Part shown: positions 33,627-43,500 of the stretch, piece by piece
How the letters are laid out: the number at the start of each line of letters is the position of its first letter
Numbering within the stretch: position 1 is the first letter of the stretch
From: Xanthomonas massiliensis
GTDB lineage: Bacteria; Pseudomonadota; Gammaproteobacteria; Xanthomonadales; Xanthomonadaceae
Assembly: GCF_900018785.1 (NCBI RefSeq)
Contig: NZ_FCOY01000007.1
Span: forward strand, 854,632-918,631
Direction of reading: 5' to 3'
DNA length: 64,000 bases
The notes under the pieces: generated by a model
What the model was told of the DNA's origin: nothing
Seen by the model: the letters and a program-made list of their open reading frames with translations, nothing else
Database searches by the model: none
Made by a program: the position numbers and the translations under genes

Positions 33627-34394
33627 CTACTCGCCTTCGAACAACGGCTGGCCGTTGGACGCGCTCAACCCGCCGTCCACCGGCAGGTTCACACCGGTGA
33701 TGAAGCCGGCCGCATCGCTGGCCAGCAGCAACACCGCCCGGGCGATGTCATCCGGCTCGCCGACGCGGCCCAGCGGGATGCGCGCGACGAAGTTCTTCAG
33801 CGTCTGCGGATCCTGCTGCATCTTCTCGGTCATCCCGGTGCGGGTGAAGGTCGGGCACACCGCGTTCACCCGCACGCCGTCGCGGCCGCTGTCGATGGCC
33901 ATGGCGCGGGTGAGGTTGGCGACCGCGCCCTTGACCGCGTCGTAGGCCGCCATGCCCTTGTCGCCGCCGATGCCGGACACCGAGGCGGTGTTGACGATGC
34001 AGCCCTTGTACTTCTTCAGGTGCGGCAGCGCGGCCTTGGACACGTGGAACACGCCGGCGACGTTGACCCGGAAGATCTTGTCCCAGTCGTCCTCGCTGGT
34101 CTGCTCCAGGGCGCCCTCGACCAGGATGCCGGCGTTGTTGAACACCACGTGCAGCTCGCCGAAGCGCTGCAGGGCCTCGTCGACGACGTGGCGTGCCTGC
34201 GCCGCGTCGCCGACGTCGGCGACCACGGCGTGGGTGCGCTCGCGCGGCAGTGCCTGCTCGACCTCGCGCAGCGCCCGCTCGTGCCAGTCGGCCAGCACCA
34301 CGTTGGCGCCGGCCCTGGAGAACGCCTGTGCGGTGGCCTTGCCGATGCCGGAGGCGGCGCCGGTGACGATCACGGTCCTGCTGCTGAAATCCAT
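33627..34394 (-). CDS. Short-chain dehydrogenase/reductase
   Basis: 255 residues from ATG 34394. TGAASGIG at about 11-18 binds the cofactor, NNAG at about 87-90, and the catalytic Ser (TASVSG) plus Tyr-x-x-x-Lys (YDAVK) are all present. The Asp at the end of the second strand (VVLADW) favours NAD(H). Classical SDR of the 3-hydroxyacyl/alcohol dehydrogenase sort; substrate not predictable. It is followed upstream on the same strand by an alpha/beta hydrolase, 116 bp apart. Confidence 0.92.
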   Translation of the reverse strand: MDFSSRTVIVTGAASGIGKATAQAFSRAGANVVLADWHERALREVEQALPRERTHAVVADVGDAAQARHVVDEALQRFGELHVVFNNAGILVEGALEQTSEDDWDKIFRVNVAGVFHVSKAALPHLKKYKGCIVNTASVSGIGGDKGMAAYDAVKGAVANLTRAMAIDSGRDGVRVNAVCPTFTRTGMTEKMQQDPQTLKNFVARIPLGRVGEPDDIARAVLLLASDAAGFITGVNLPVDGGLSASNGQPLFEGE

Positions 34395-34510
34395 GGGCCA
34401 TCTCCTGGGCGAAAGGGTTGCCCCCACCCTAGACCCGGCGCGTTAAGACGGTGGCGAGCCGGCGTGAACGCCGCGACACCGCGACGCTGCGACGCCGCGC
34501 GATGCTGCTC

Positions 34511-35404
34511 TCAGGATGAGGTGGCGCGCTCGGAGCTGCGCTCGTGCGCCTGGATGTCGCCCTGGAACTCCCTGGAGCCCGTGCCCGGGGACACCGCCGC
34601 CTCGCCCTTGAGCTGCTTGAGCCGGTCCTTGCGCTCGGCCACCACCGCCTTGGCCAGCGCCACGCGGCGGCCGACCACCATCTCGGTGAGCCAGTCGATC
34701 AGGTAGCGGGTGTATTCGAGCTGGTGCACCTTGTCGGTAAGGGCGTGGTCGGCGCCCTTGATCAGCCGCGAGGTCAGCGAACGCGCATTGGAGAAGGCGC
34801 GGGCGTAGTTCTGCAGTACCGGGTGCGGCACGATCACGTCGTTCTCCGATTCGACCAGCAGCACGTCGCCCTCGAAGCCCTGGCACGCGGCCAGGGCGAT
34901 GTTGTCCTGCGGTTCGATGCGGCGACGCCGGTAGGCCATCAGGTCCGGATCCTCGTTGAGCGAGACCTTGGGGTCGTTCCAGTGCGCGTCCTTGTACAGC
35001 GCCGGTGCGCGCAACGCCAGCCACTCCACCGGGCGCTCGAGCGTGAGCAGCGTGGCCAGGTAGCCGCCATAGCTCAGGCCGACCACCGCGATCGATTCCG
35101 GATCCACCTGCGGCGAGGCGGCCAGGCGGTCGTAGGCGGCCTTGAGGTCGTCCAGGTTCTGCGCCCGCGTCACCGTCTCGCGCATCGAGGCCAGGCCCTC
35201 GTGGCCGCGCAGGTCGAAGGTCAGGCACACGCAACCCAGGCCCACCGCCTCGCGTGCGCGCACCAGGTTGTGGTGCTGGTTGCCGCCCCAGCCGTGCACG
35301 AACAGCACGCCGGGCATGCCGTGGGTGGGGCTGATCAGGGTGCCGGCCAGTTCGTCGCCGTCGACCGGGATCTCGATGCTGGAGAGCTTGGTGTCCATGG
35401 GCAA
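34511..35404 (-). CDS. Alpha/beta hydrolase (dienelactone-hydrolase-like)
   Basis: 297 residues; ATG 35398 is a second possible start. The oxyanion region is [11 protein letters not shown], the nucleophile motif GLSYGG (Ser about 117), the acid in [10 protein letters not shown] and the His in GADHAL. No signal peptide, so cytosolic. The C-terminal 50 residues are charged and Lys/Arg-rich ([21 protein letters not shown]) with a hydrophilic end that is not part of the fold. It may share an operon with the SDR downstream and the DUF3182 gene upstream (7-bp gap to the latter). Confidence 0.88.
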   Translation of the reverse strand: MPMDTKLSSIEIPVDGDELAGTLISPTHGMPGVLFVHGWGGNQHHNLVRAREAVGLGCVCLTFDLRGHEGLASMRETVTRAQNLDDLKAAYDRLAASPQVDPESIAVVGLSYGGYLATLLTLERPVEWLALRAPALYKDAHWNDPKVSLNEDPDLMAYRRRRIEPQDNIALAACQGFEGDVLLVESENDVIVPHPVLQNYARAFSNARSLTSRLIKGADHALTDKVHQLEYTRYLIDWLTEMVVGRRVALAKAVVAERKDRLKQLKGEAAVSPGTGSREFQGDIQAHERSSERATSS

Positions 35405-35411
35405 TGCGGAT

Positions 35412-36509
35412 CTAGGCGGAGGGGGTCACCGTGCGGTACTTGGTGAGCGGGCCGACACGCGCGTCGTCGCCGGCGTAGTAGATCTGCGCGTCCGGCGGCG
35501 GCGCGGCGAGCGCGTACTGCTCGCGGGTGGAGGCGGCGACGCGGCCCAGCGCCGGATCGCGCGCGAACGCCTCGATCGCCGCCAGTTCGGCCGGCGTCGC
35601 GCCGCCGACGCGCCAGGACTGCTCGAGCACGCCGCTGCGACGGTGGCCGTCGCGATCGAACCCGGCGATGACGTCGTAGTTGCGGCGCGACGCATAAAAA
35701 CCAGGATAGGCCTGGGCGATGAACCGGTCGTACACATGCGCCTTGGCCACCGCATCGCGCTGCTCCGGCGACAGCTCGCCGCCGAGCAGGTCCTCGAACG
35801 TGCCGCGCACCGCGAACAGGTCCGAACCGCCATAGGCCTGCTTGCCCTCGCGGTTCGCCGCCGTGGTCTGGGTGCCGCAGTAGGCGATGCAGACGCCGGC
35901 ACAGCGCACCTGGCCGACGCTGAAGGTCACCGGCCGTTCGAGGTGGTGTTCCAGCACCACGCCGTGGCGGGCCAGGTACGCTGCGCCGATGTCCTGCAGC
36001 ACGGCGCGCAGGTGCGCCCCGTCGGTCAGCAGCACCTGGCCCAGGCCGCCCACCCCGGTCGGCAGCTTCAACCGCACCGGCCCGCCTGGCGCCAGCAGCG
36101 CATGCGCACGGCAGGCGTCGTCGAAGGCGAAGGCGGCGAAGCCGGGCACGGTGGCCTCGCGCAGCTGCGCACCCAGCGAGCGGTTCCAGCCGCGCGGCGC
36201 GGCGGCGTGCGCGTCCACCAGCGGATGGGTCACCACCTTGGTGGCGACGAAGGCATGCGGCACCACGCCACCGAGCAGGTCGTGCTCGTCACGCAGGCCC
36301 AGGCGCCGCGCCTGGGCCGCGGTGAGCGTGTCGTCGGGCACGCAGTAACTGCCGCCGGCATCGCCGGGCACCGTACCGGCATCGGGCAGGCCCATCAGCC
36401 GCGCCACCTCGGCGACGATCCAGGCGTGGGTGGCCGCCTCGTGGCCGTGGTCGGGACGCTCGCGGACGACCACGCTCGCGACCTGGGTGTGGCGGGCCGG
36501 CTCGACCAT
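35412..36509 (-). CDS. DUF3182 (ATP-grasp-like) protein
   Basis: 365 residues from ATG 36509. The sequence follows the DUF3182 pattern: [15 protein letters not shown] early, [16 protein letters not shown], the Lys-containing [14 protein letters not shown] as a likely ATP-binding strand-loop, [18 protein letters not shown] and a final [19 protein letters not shown]. These elements read like a divergent ATP-grasp enzyme (carboxylate-amine ligase type), although the biochemical role is not known to me. The gene directly upstream of the hydrolase at 34511 suggests a common pathway. Confidence 0.8.
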   Translation of the reverse strand: MVEPARHTQVASVVVRERPDHGHEAATHAWIVAEVARLMGLPDAGTVPGDAGGSYCVPDDTLTAAQARRLGLRDEHDLLGGVVPHAFVATKVVTHPLVDAHAAAPRGWNRSLGAQLREATVPGFAAFAFDDACRAHALLAPGGPVRLKLPTGVGGLGQVLLTDGAHLRAVLQDIGAAYLARHGVVLEHHLERPVTFSVGQVRCAGVCIAYCGTQTTAANREGKQAYGGSDLFAVRGTFEDLLGGELSPEQRDAVAKAHVYDRFIAQAYPGFYASRRNYDVIAGFDRDGHRRSGVLEQSWRVGGATPAELAAIEAFARDPALGRVAASTREQYALAAPPPDAQIYYAGDDARVGPLTKYRTVTPSA

Positions 36510-36603
36510 GGCGACTCCAGCAGGAGACCGGCCGGCATCGCGGCCGGCGCGGCAGGGGGACGGGAGAGGAAATCGGACGTTACCGCGGCCGGCGCGGCCG
36601 GGT

Positions 36604-37023
36604 TCAGCAGGGCAACCAGCTGGCGGCGGTGTGCTCGACGATGCGGTGCTTGCCGGCCAGGGCATGCATGCCGCGCAGCGTCGCGGCGACCAGCCGCGCG
36701 TATTCGGCCCGCCACAGGGCCACGCGCACCTCGCGGGCAGCCACGTCGTCGATGCTGCCCCGTACCGCCGGCAGGCGGCGGTCGGCCAGAGCGGCCGGCG
36801 CCAGGAAGCGCGGCGACGAGGCATCGATGTCCACCGGCGCGCGCCAGCCGGCGGCGACCTGGTCGGCAATGCCCAGCAGCTGCGCCAGCTGGTGCATGCC
36901 GGTCAGGGTCTCGTGCAGCATCTCGCGGTAGGCCCAGCGCCACAGCGCCGCCTTGCCGGACAGCGCCTCGCTGCCCATCGCCCCGAGCGCCTCGTCGATC
37001 TTCTGCAACCGGGTATCGATCAT
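36604..37023 (-). CDS. Small protein with an internal duplication, unknown function
   Basis: 139 residues from ATG 37023. Residues 24-48 (KAALWRWAYREMLHETL plus TGMHQLA) and 100-123 (RVALWRAEYARLVAATL plus RGMHALA) are clear copies sharing ALWR, Y, TL and GMH-LA, so the protein is a tandem duplication of a roughly 70-residue helical unit. No signal peptide. Last residues SWLPC. It lies 94 bp upstream of the DUF3182 gene on the same strand. No family recognised. Confidence 0.75.
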   Translation of the reverse strand: MIDTRLQKIDEALGAMGSEALSGKAALWRWAYREMLHETLTGMHQLAQLLGIADQVAAGWRAPVDIDASSPRFLAPAALADRRLPAVRGSIDDVAAREVRVALWRAEYARLVAATLRGMHALAGKHRIVEHTAASWLPC

Positions 37024-37152
37024 TGCCGGGTCTCCGATGCCATCACGCACCCTCGATTCTGCGGCTGCCCGGTTAGCCCCGGGTGACGATATCGGCAAGA
37101 TCGCGCAAGCGATGGCCACGCCCGGATGCCTCGTGCACGAACCGGGTGGATG

Positions 37153-37254
37153 TGACCTCCTCCCCGCATTAGGCCCGAGCAGAACTGGAAAATTCGGCCT
37201 TGGTGACCTCCTCCCCGCATTAGGCCCGAGCAGAACTGGAAAATTCGGCCTTGG
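37153..37254. repeat. Exact 51-bp tandem duplication at an IS end
   Basis: TGACCTCCTCCCCGCATTAG begins both copies (37153-37203 and 37204-37254), identical through GGAAAATTCGGCCTTGG. The second copy carries the terminal sequence and last codons of the IS407-group transposase; the first is an extra terminal copy. Confidence 0.9.
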
Positions 37255-37921
37255 GTTGGGAAGCGAACCGGGCGGCGAACTCGGCCGGCGGGACATCGCC
37301 GATCGAGGAGTGCGTCCGGAAATGATTGTAATCGACTCTCCAGTTTTCAATCTTCTCGCGGGCATCGTCGAGCGACAGGAACCAGTGGGTGTTGAGGCAC
37401 TCGTCCCTGAAGCTGCCGTTGAACGATTCAATGAACGGATTGTCGGTGGGCTTGCCCGGGCGGGAGTAGTCCATGACCACGCCGTGGTCGTAGGCCCAGC
37501 GGTCCATCACGATCGATACGAACTCGCTGCCATTGTCGGTCTGGATCCGCTGCGGCACGCCACGCTGGTGGCGTAGCTGCTCCATCACCGTCACCACGTC
37601 CTCGCCCTTGAGCTGTTGGTCGACCTCGATGGCCAGGCTCTCCTTGGTGAAATTGTCCACGACCGTCAGCGCCCGGAAGCGACGCCCATCGAACAGGGCA
37701 TCGGCGACGAAGTCCATGCTCCAGACCTGGTTGGGCGCCGTCAGCACAGTGCGCTCCAGGCGATGGGCCGCGGCCTTGCGCCGGCGTGGTCGCCTGCGCC
37801 GCAGGTTGAGCCCTGCCTGGCAGTACAGCCGATAGACCCGCTTGTGGTTGGCCTTCCAGCCCTCCCGACGCAGCAGCACGAAGATCCGGCGGAAGCCGTA
37901 GCGCACGCGCGTGGCGGCGAT
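37204..37921 (-). mobile_element. IS407-group (IS3 family) element, truncated
   Basis: It has the terminal end at 37204 and most of orfB; the other half is missing where the second IS begins at 37922. Confidence 0.8.
37220..37921 (-). pseudogene. IS407-group OrfB transposase, N-terminus missing
   Basis: About 230 codons of the OrfB integrase-type transposase. The helix-turn-helix hand-off [17 protein letters not shown] and the rve core are present, with catalytic Asp in [11 protein letters not shown], Asp in QTDNGSEF and Glu in [17 protein letters not shown]. The carboxyl end is complete. The frame enters from the neighbouring IS3 element at 37922 without its own start, so it is broken by that insertion, or by recombination there. 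Confidence 0.85.
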
Positions 37922-37974
37922 TGTAATGACCCAGTGATTTCCTGCTCAGGTGCTACCTTTTGAGGGAGAGCACG

Positions 37975-38289
37975 ATGAGCCAAGTGATGGACGAAGAGAT
38001 CAAGCGTTGGACGGCCCGACGGAAGTCGGCGCTGGTGCTGGAAATCATCCAGGGCAAGACGACGGTGGCTGCGGCGAGCCGGCAGTTCGACCTGACGCCG
38101 TCGGAGATCGAGAGCTGGGTCGACGAGGGCAAGCGCGGCATGGAGAACGCCCTTCGGGCCAAGCCCGAAGATGTCCGGGAGCAGTACGAGCGGCAGCTCA
38201 AGGACCTGCAGGAAGCCTACGGCGAGGCCATGCTGGAGCTTCGCGCACGAAAAAAATTGCAGTCCCTGTTGGGCAAGGACGAGACCTGA
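37975..38289 (+). CDS. IS3-family OrfA
   Basis: 104 residues from ATG 37975 with GAGGGAG upstream. Helix-turn-helix region TTVAAASRQFDLTPSEIESWVDEG followed by a leucine-zipper-like helix (EQYERQLKDLQEAYGEAMLELRARKKLQSLL). It gives DNA binding and multimerisation. A run of seven adenines at 38250-38256 lies near the 3' end. Confidence 0.9.
   Translation: MSQVMDEEIKRWTARRKSALVLEIIQGKTTVAAASRQFDLTPSEIESWVDEGKRGMENALRAKPEDVREQYERQLKDLQEAYGEAMLELRARKKLQSLLGKDET
38250..38256 (+). promoter_or_regulatory. A7 slippery sequence for programmed -1 frameshift
   Basis: A-AAA-AAA in the OrfA frame. A -1 slip moves into the frame that is open from 37950 to 39107 and continues as OrfB, so an OrfAB fusion transposase can be made, as in other IS3 elements. 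Confidence 0.7.
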
Positions 38290-39107
38290 TGGTCACGATC
38301 CAGCAGGGACTGCGGGAAGACGGCTTCGAGGTCTCGATGGTGAAGCTGTGCAGATGGTTCGGCGTGGCGCGGCGAACGCTCTATTACAAGCCGACCAAGG
38401 CAGCGCCGCAGGTCCGTCCGGAGCTCGCCGAGCCGATCAAGGCCTTGATCGAGGCCGAGCCGTCGTTCGGCTACCGGACGGTGGCGGGCCTCCTGGATAT
38501 GAACAAGAACACGGTGCAGCGGATCTTCCAGCTGATGGGCTGGCAGGTTCGTAAGCGGGCGGTGGGCGCCCGCCCGCGGATCCAGGCGTTGCCATCGGTC
38601 GCGCAGGCCCCGGACGAGCGCTGGGCGACCGACCTGTGTCGGATCTGGGGTGGCCGTGATGGCTGGCGGACCCTGGCCCTGGTGATCGACTGCTACACCC
38701 GGCAGCTACTCGGCTGGCAGCTCTCGCGCAGCGGCAAGGCCAGCACCGCCGCCGCGGCGCTGGAGCAGGCGCTGATCGCCCGGTTCGGAACGTTGGGACG
38801 GGTGCAGAGCCCCTTCCTGCTGCGCTCGGACAATGGCCCGGTGTTCACCAGCCGCAACTACACCCGGCTGGTGCGCAGCTACGGGCTGCTGCAGGAATTC
38901 ATCACCCCGCACTGCCCACAGCAGAACGGGATGGTGGAGCGGGTGATCCGTACGTTGAAGGAGCAGTGCGCGCACCGGCACCGCTTCGAAAGCCAGCAAC
39001 ACGCCAGCCGCGTGATCGGCGACTGGATCCAGTTCTACAACCACCGGCGCCCGCACCAGGCGCTGGGCATGAAGACACCCGCCGAGGCTTATGCTTTAGC
39101 GGCCTGA
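38289..39107 (+). CDS. IS3-family OrfB transposase
   Basis: 272 residues from ATG 38289, which overlaps the OrfA stop (TGATG). HTH_21 region RTLYYKP and EPSFGYRTVAGLL, then the rve domain with catalytic Asp in RWATDLCRIWG, Asp in RSDNGPVF and Glu in QQNGMVERVIRTLKEQC. Ends with the family tail PHQALGMKTPAEAY. Complete and probably active. Confidence 0.95.
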   Translation: MVTIQQGLREDGFEVSMVKLCRWFGVARRTLYYKPTKAAPQVRPELAEPIKALIEAEPSFGYRTVAGLLDMNKNTVQRIFQLMGWQVRKRAVGARPRIQALPSVAQAPDERWATDLCRIWGGRDGWRTLALVIDCYTRQLLGWQLSRSGKASTAAAALEQALIARFGTLGRVQSPFLLRSDNGPVFTSRNYTRLVRSYGLLQEFITPHCPQQNGMVERVIRTLKEQCAHRHRFESQQHASRVIGDWIQFYNHRRPHQALGMKTPAEAYALAA

Positions 39108-39248
39108 CCTGTGCAGGAACCGCTGGGTCATTACATCCCCTTAATCGCTGACCCCTATTTTTCTATTTTTCCCTACTTTTCGATCCCGGCACGCCGATGC
39201 CGGAGAAGGTGCCGGATTGGAAGGAAGGGGTACAGCTAACAGCAGCAG

Positions 39249-39620
39249 CTAAGGAAAAAGGACAACGGCAACGAATAACAGCGCTAGAACGGACGCGATC
39301 AATCCGCATGCCGCCTTTCGTGCTGGCGCTATACGCCATGCGATTGCACCAGCCACGACAACAGCCAGTAATAGCACCGCCACGAACAATGATTTTTCGG
39401 CTACCGGGAACCAGCCTGCCGAACAACTTTGAATGGCTACCGCATAGTCTGGCTTCGATAACTCGGTTGTCCCTTCAATTAGTCTTTCCTGGCACGGGCA
39501 AAACTGCAATAACAAATATCGAAAGGGCCAGATTAAAAACAGCGCCGCCGCAAAGCCCGCGGCAACTGTTGGAATCAGTACAACCCATCGCATCTGTGGC
39601 TTCATGGCTATTTGCTTCAT
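39249..39620 (-). CDS. Membrane protein, candidate immunity protein for orphan RHS tip
   Basis: 123 residues from ATG 39620. Three or four membrane helices (WVVLIPTVAAGFAAALFLIW, SLFVAVLLLAVVVAGAIAW, ACGLIASVLALLFVAVVLF). The start overlaps the stop of the orphan toxin-tip gene by four bases, the classic toxin-immunity coupling. No family recognised. A membrane immunity protein suggests that the partner acts from the periplasm or at the membrane, but this is inference. Confidence 0.65.
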   Translation of the reverse strand: MKQIAMKPQMRWVVLIPTVAAGFAAALFLIWPFRYLLLQFCPCQERLIEGTTELSKPDYAVAIQSCSAGWFPVAEKSLFVAVLLLAVVVAGAIAWRIAPARKAACGLIASVLALLFVAVVLFP

Positions 39621-40123
39621 GGGTCACCAGCCGGGAAATTCCGCATAGTCCCGGGGGCGAGATAGTTCTTCGTATGGAAGTACGGCACCTTCCCCCAGAT
39701 GCCTGTAATGCCAATACTGCTGTACCACATGTACTGCGTTGCACCTGAAGTCGGCGTGTTGTATTTCTTGGAAAATTGCTCCGCGATGGAGTTCTCTCCC
39801 TGTCCGGAACGACAGCCCTTGAATTCCACAGGCTCTCCCGGCTTCCAGCCAGCATCCTTGAGTGCCTGAGCAATTCCGTCCACATCAAGCTTGTTCGTCT
39901 GGCCCGAACTCTGGTCAAGAATTCTGTCTGGCCCCATGTGCCCATAAACAGACCATACGCCAGGAATATCTACGTCCACCGATGCGCCCTGATAGAACAC
40001 GCTAGTGCCGGGCGCAAACAGAACTAATTTCTCTAATCCGAACGGATCAACGAAGCTAACCGGATTCCCCCCGACATAGGCATAACAATGCTGGCTATTT
40101 GAACTTGCAAACTGCGTCGGCAT
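39617..40123 (-). CDS. Orphan RHS C-terminal tip with caspase-like cysteine-protease pattern
   Basis: 168 residues from ATG 40123. It opens with CYAYVGGNPVSFVDPFGLEK, the end of the RHS core, without any upstream YD repeats. The remainder is a tip domain: VWSVYGHMGPDRILDQSSGQ with a His, then DVDGIAQALKDAGWKPGEPVEFKGCRSGQGENSIAEQ with a Cys, then a strand-turn with SGATQYMWYS. The His-(about 45 residues)-Cys order with a hydrophobic strand before each is reminiscent of clan CD (CHAT/C80-like) domains found as polymorphic toxins. It is a cassette that could recombine onto the full RHS gene upstream by homology in YAYV-GNPVS. Confidence 0.65.
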   Translation of the reverse strand: MPTQFASSNSQHCYAYVGGNPVSFVDPFGLEKLVLFAPGTSVFYQGASVDVDIPGVWSVYGHMGPDRILDQSSGQTNKLDVDGIAQALKDAGWKPGEPVEFKGCRSGQGENSIAEQFSKKYNTPTSGATQYMWYSSIGITGIWGKVPYFHTKNYLAPGTMRNFPAGDP

Positions 40124-40529
40124 TGCCCCAGTTAACTTGCAAAGCGTATGAATTGGTTAGTTTCAGCGGCGTCACTTCTGCAACTAGATCACCTTTGCAG
40201 TAGCGATCAATGTCCCCGTAAGCCACCTTCGCTTTTCGCCATCCATGCGCTTCCATCTGCTTCTGGCCATCCGTGGTTGCGGATACACCACCTGTCGCTT
40301 TCATATGCACACGCGCAGAAATGTAGACGGATTTCTTGTCGAAGATTTCCACCTCGGACGACCTTGCACCAGGAAAAGCCAAAGCCACTTCATCCAACTC
40401 CCTGCTGATGGCCTCTCGGCTTGGTCTGGCGGATTTACTCAGATAACGCAGATGACCAACAACGAAGTAAAAACAGAAGGCGATGAAGGCCAAGCCGATT
40501 ACATTTACGAAAATGGATCGCAGAGACAT
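40095..40529 (-). CDS. Membrane-anchored candidate immunity protein for the RHS tip
   Basis: 144 residues from ATG 40529, which lies two bases after the RHS stop; the frame is open to 40553 but then overlaps RHS coding. One N-terminal membrane helix (VIGLAFIAFCFYFVVGHL) and a soluble rest with a beta-rich core (VEIFDKKSVYISARVHM, DLVAEVTPLKLTNSYALQVNW). Its position immediately behind the RHS tip and the lack of other function point to immunity. It overlaps the orphan-tip start by 29 bp. Confidence 0.6.
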   Translation of the reverse strand: MSLRSIFVNVIGLAFIAFCFYFVVGHLRYLSKSARPSREAISRELDEVALAFPGARSSEVEIFDKKSVYISARVHMKATGGVSATTDGQKQMEAHGWRKAKVAYGDIDRYCKGDLVAEVTPLKLTNSYALQVNWGNADAVCKFK

Positions 40530-40531
40530 AT

Positions 40532-43500
40532 TCACCACCCCGGCAACGACCACGGCGTTTGGGCACCGACAGAGCCAGGCGAGACCTCGACGCCAGCACC
40601 AACTCCATAGAGAACCGCGCCGCCGCTACCAGGGGAATATGCGGCACCGCCACCGATGATGTCGTGCGCTGTGGCGGAATAGCCGAGACCGGTAAGGAAC
40701 TTGTCCGTCTTAGCGCCTCGTTCTTTCGCAACAGGGCAACTTGACATCAAGTTGCCAGCGTTCAACGAGGCCCCTAGACCACGCACTGGGTTTGGATATG
40801 CCCTTCCGATACCGCCGGATACAAAGACATTGCCACTGCGGCTCAATGTGACGCTGCCACCGAACACATATACAGACACCGACAACTGAAAAAAATCCGG
40901 TCCACGCGCTCCGTTCTGAGCTGCCATGTAGGCATCACGTTGTGGCCCTGGCGGGAATGTCCAAGGTCCAACGCCCTCCAATCCAGACGGATCAACGAGG
41001 CTTACGGGGTTTCCTGAAACATAGGCATATGTGTTTGCCCCTGCTTCCAACCCGATCGGATCACTCTCCAGGTACCGCCCGATCCCCGGGTCGTAGTCCC
41101 GGAATCCGTTGTACCAAAGCCCCGTCTCCGCATCCTGGTACTGGCCCGGGAACCCCAGCGGTAGCCCGCCCATGTCGTCCTGCTGCACCGTACGGCCGTA
41201 AGCGTAGTTGTACGCCTTCCACACCACCACCCGGTTCGCGTCGCTCGCCACTTCCGGACGGCCCAGGTGGTCGGTGTGTACCCAGTATGTCTGTCCGCCT
41301 CGCACCACTCCCACCAGCTCCCCGCCCAGCCACAGGTAGTCCGTCCAGCCGCCGTCCGGGGCGCGCTCGGACAGCAGCTGGTTCTGGCCCAGGTAGGTGT
41401 ACTGCCGCGCTCCGGCGGCGTTCGACTTGCCCACCCGCTGACCCAGGGCGTTGACCACGTAGTCCGTGCGCGATCCGTTCACCACCACCCACGCCAGGCG
41501 GTTGAACGGGCTGTAGCCATAACTGCGCTCATCGCCGCTGGCCCTCTCGCTCGTCCGGTTGCCCAGCGCGTCGTAGCCGTACTGCCGGCCCATATCGCCA
41601 GGATCGGTGCTGGCATAGCCCAGCAACCGGTTGCTGTCCGCGTCGATGTCGTAGCTGCGCACCCCATTGCCTTCCTCGTACACGGTCCAGTTGCCGTTGG
41701 CGTCGTAGGCCATCCGGTGCGTGGCCCCGTTGCGCTGCAGTTCCGACAGACGGCCCAGCGGATCGTAGGCGATGTCCTGGGTCAGCGCCGTGTTCACGGC
41801 ATCGGCGATGCGGGTGATCTCGTCGGCCGTGCTGTAGCCATAGTCCAGTTGCTGCACCACCGCGCTCCCGGCCTTGACCGCGAACCCGCTCATCCGCAGG
41901 TCCTGGTCGTAGTCGATCTCCTTCACCAGGCCGTTGCCGTAGGCCACTCGCGTGGGCGCCGCGCTCATCGCCGCATATTCCACCGCATCCACCACGTGGC
42001 CCACTGCCCCATCACGGCTCGTGCTCAGCGCCGACAACCGGCCGTCGCGATAGCCATACCCCACCGTCAACCCGCTGGGGTAGGCAATGCTGCTCAGCCG
42101 GCCCAGACCATCGTAGGCATAGGCGCTATCCAACTGCTCCATGGCCGCACCGAAGCGGATCCTGTCGGTACGCGTGGCGAGCGCACCCTGCGGGGTGTAG
42201 CCGAGCAAGACCGCATCCGACGGTCCATGCGCTTCGCACAGCCGCCCCTTGCCATTAGTGCAGGCATCGTAAACGAACAGTTGTTGCTGGTCGCCGGCCA
42301 CGATGCCAGTCACCCGCCCCAGGCCGTCGTAGCTGTACTGCGTGACCACGCCGTCGGCCCGGATCATCGAGGTACGCTGGCCGGCACCGTCGTAGGCGAA
42401 GGCGGTGGCGCCGGTATCCGGGCTGACCTGCCGCCATAGCTGGCCGAAACCATCGTAGTCGTAGGCGGTGGCCTTGCCGCGCGGGTCCGTCACCTGGACG
42501 ATGCGGTCCGCCTGGTCGTAGGCAAACCGGGTGACCTGGCCAGCCGAATCCGTGACCGCTACCAGACGACCGCGGGCATCGTAGGCCATGGCAGTGCGCC
42601 GTCCGGGGGCGTCCACCGAGGCGGTGCGACGCCCTTCCTGGTCGTATTCGTAGCGGTATTCCTGGCCGTTGTTGCCTCGCTGGGCGATCACCCTACCCAG
42701 TTCGTCGTATTCGGTGCTGGTACTGAACACGGTAGCCACGCCGGGATCGCCAGGAGCGGCCGGGCGCACGTCCACCGTCGCCGTGGCCGAAGCGGCCGAG
42801 GCACCCCGGGTATCGCGCACGATGGCCCGGACCGAATGACTGCCCACGCCCAGCCCCGAGACGATGTACTCGTACGGTGCCGCACCCACGGTGGCCACCG
42901 ACTGGCCATCCACCTGGAACTCCACGCCGGCCACGCCATCGTCCGGATCGGAGGCGCTGGCCGCCAGATGCAGCGGCGCCAGGGTCGCCACGCTGGCGCC
43001 GTTACCCGGGGCAGTGAGCTGCACCGACGGCGGTCGGTTGGCCGGCACAGCGTATACACCGGACTGGGCAATGGCCGGGTTGGCTGCCCCCACGGGGGAG
43101 ATGCCATGGACGTAGATCTTCTTGCCGGCATACTGCGCGACGAACGGGGCCAGATCGATCCAGAAACGATGGCCGCCCCCGGCGGCGCAAGACTGCGCCA
43201 CGCCTGCCTCGTTGTCGCGGTCGGCACGGAAACTACCGACGAAGGTACCGCCTGCGCCGGCGGCCCCGCCCACGTACACGTGCACGTCGATCGGGCTTTC
43301 CAGATGGGTCGAGCAGGCCCAGCCGCTGAGATATCCATTGGTGATGTCGTCCACCCGCCCGGTCACCAGGGAGGCCAGTACGGTGACCTTGACGTTGGTC
43401 GTGATGGCACCGAACCAGGCCACGCCGTCCTGGACCATGCGCCACTGGAAATTGTAGGTACCCGCGGCCATCGGCGCATGTACGTCAAAATCGAAGTTGG

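Larger units (their letters stand above)
37922..39135 (+). mobile_element. Complete IS3-family insertion sequence
   Basis: 1214 bp. The left end reads TGTAATGACCCAG and the right end is its reverse complement, with similarity continuing into CCTGC-CAGGT. OrfA and OrfB overlap. No 3-bp target duplication can be seen: flanks are GAT on the left and TCC on the right, and the left flank is half of another IS, suggesting recombination after insertion. Confidence 0.9.
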
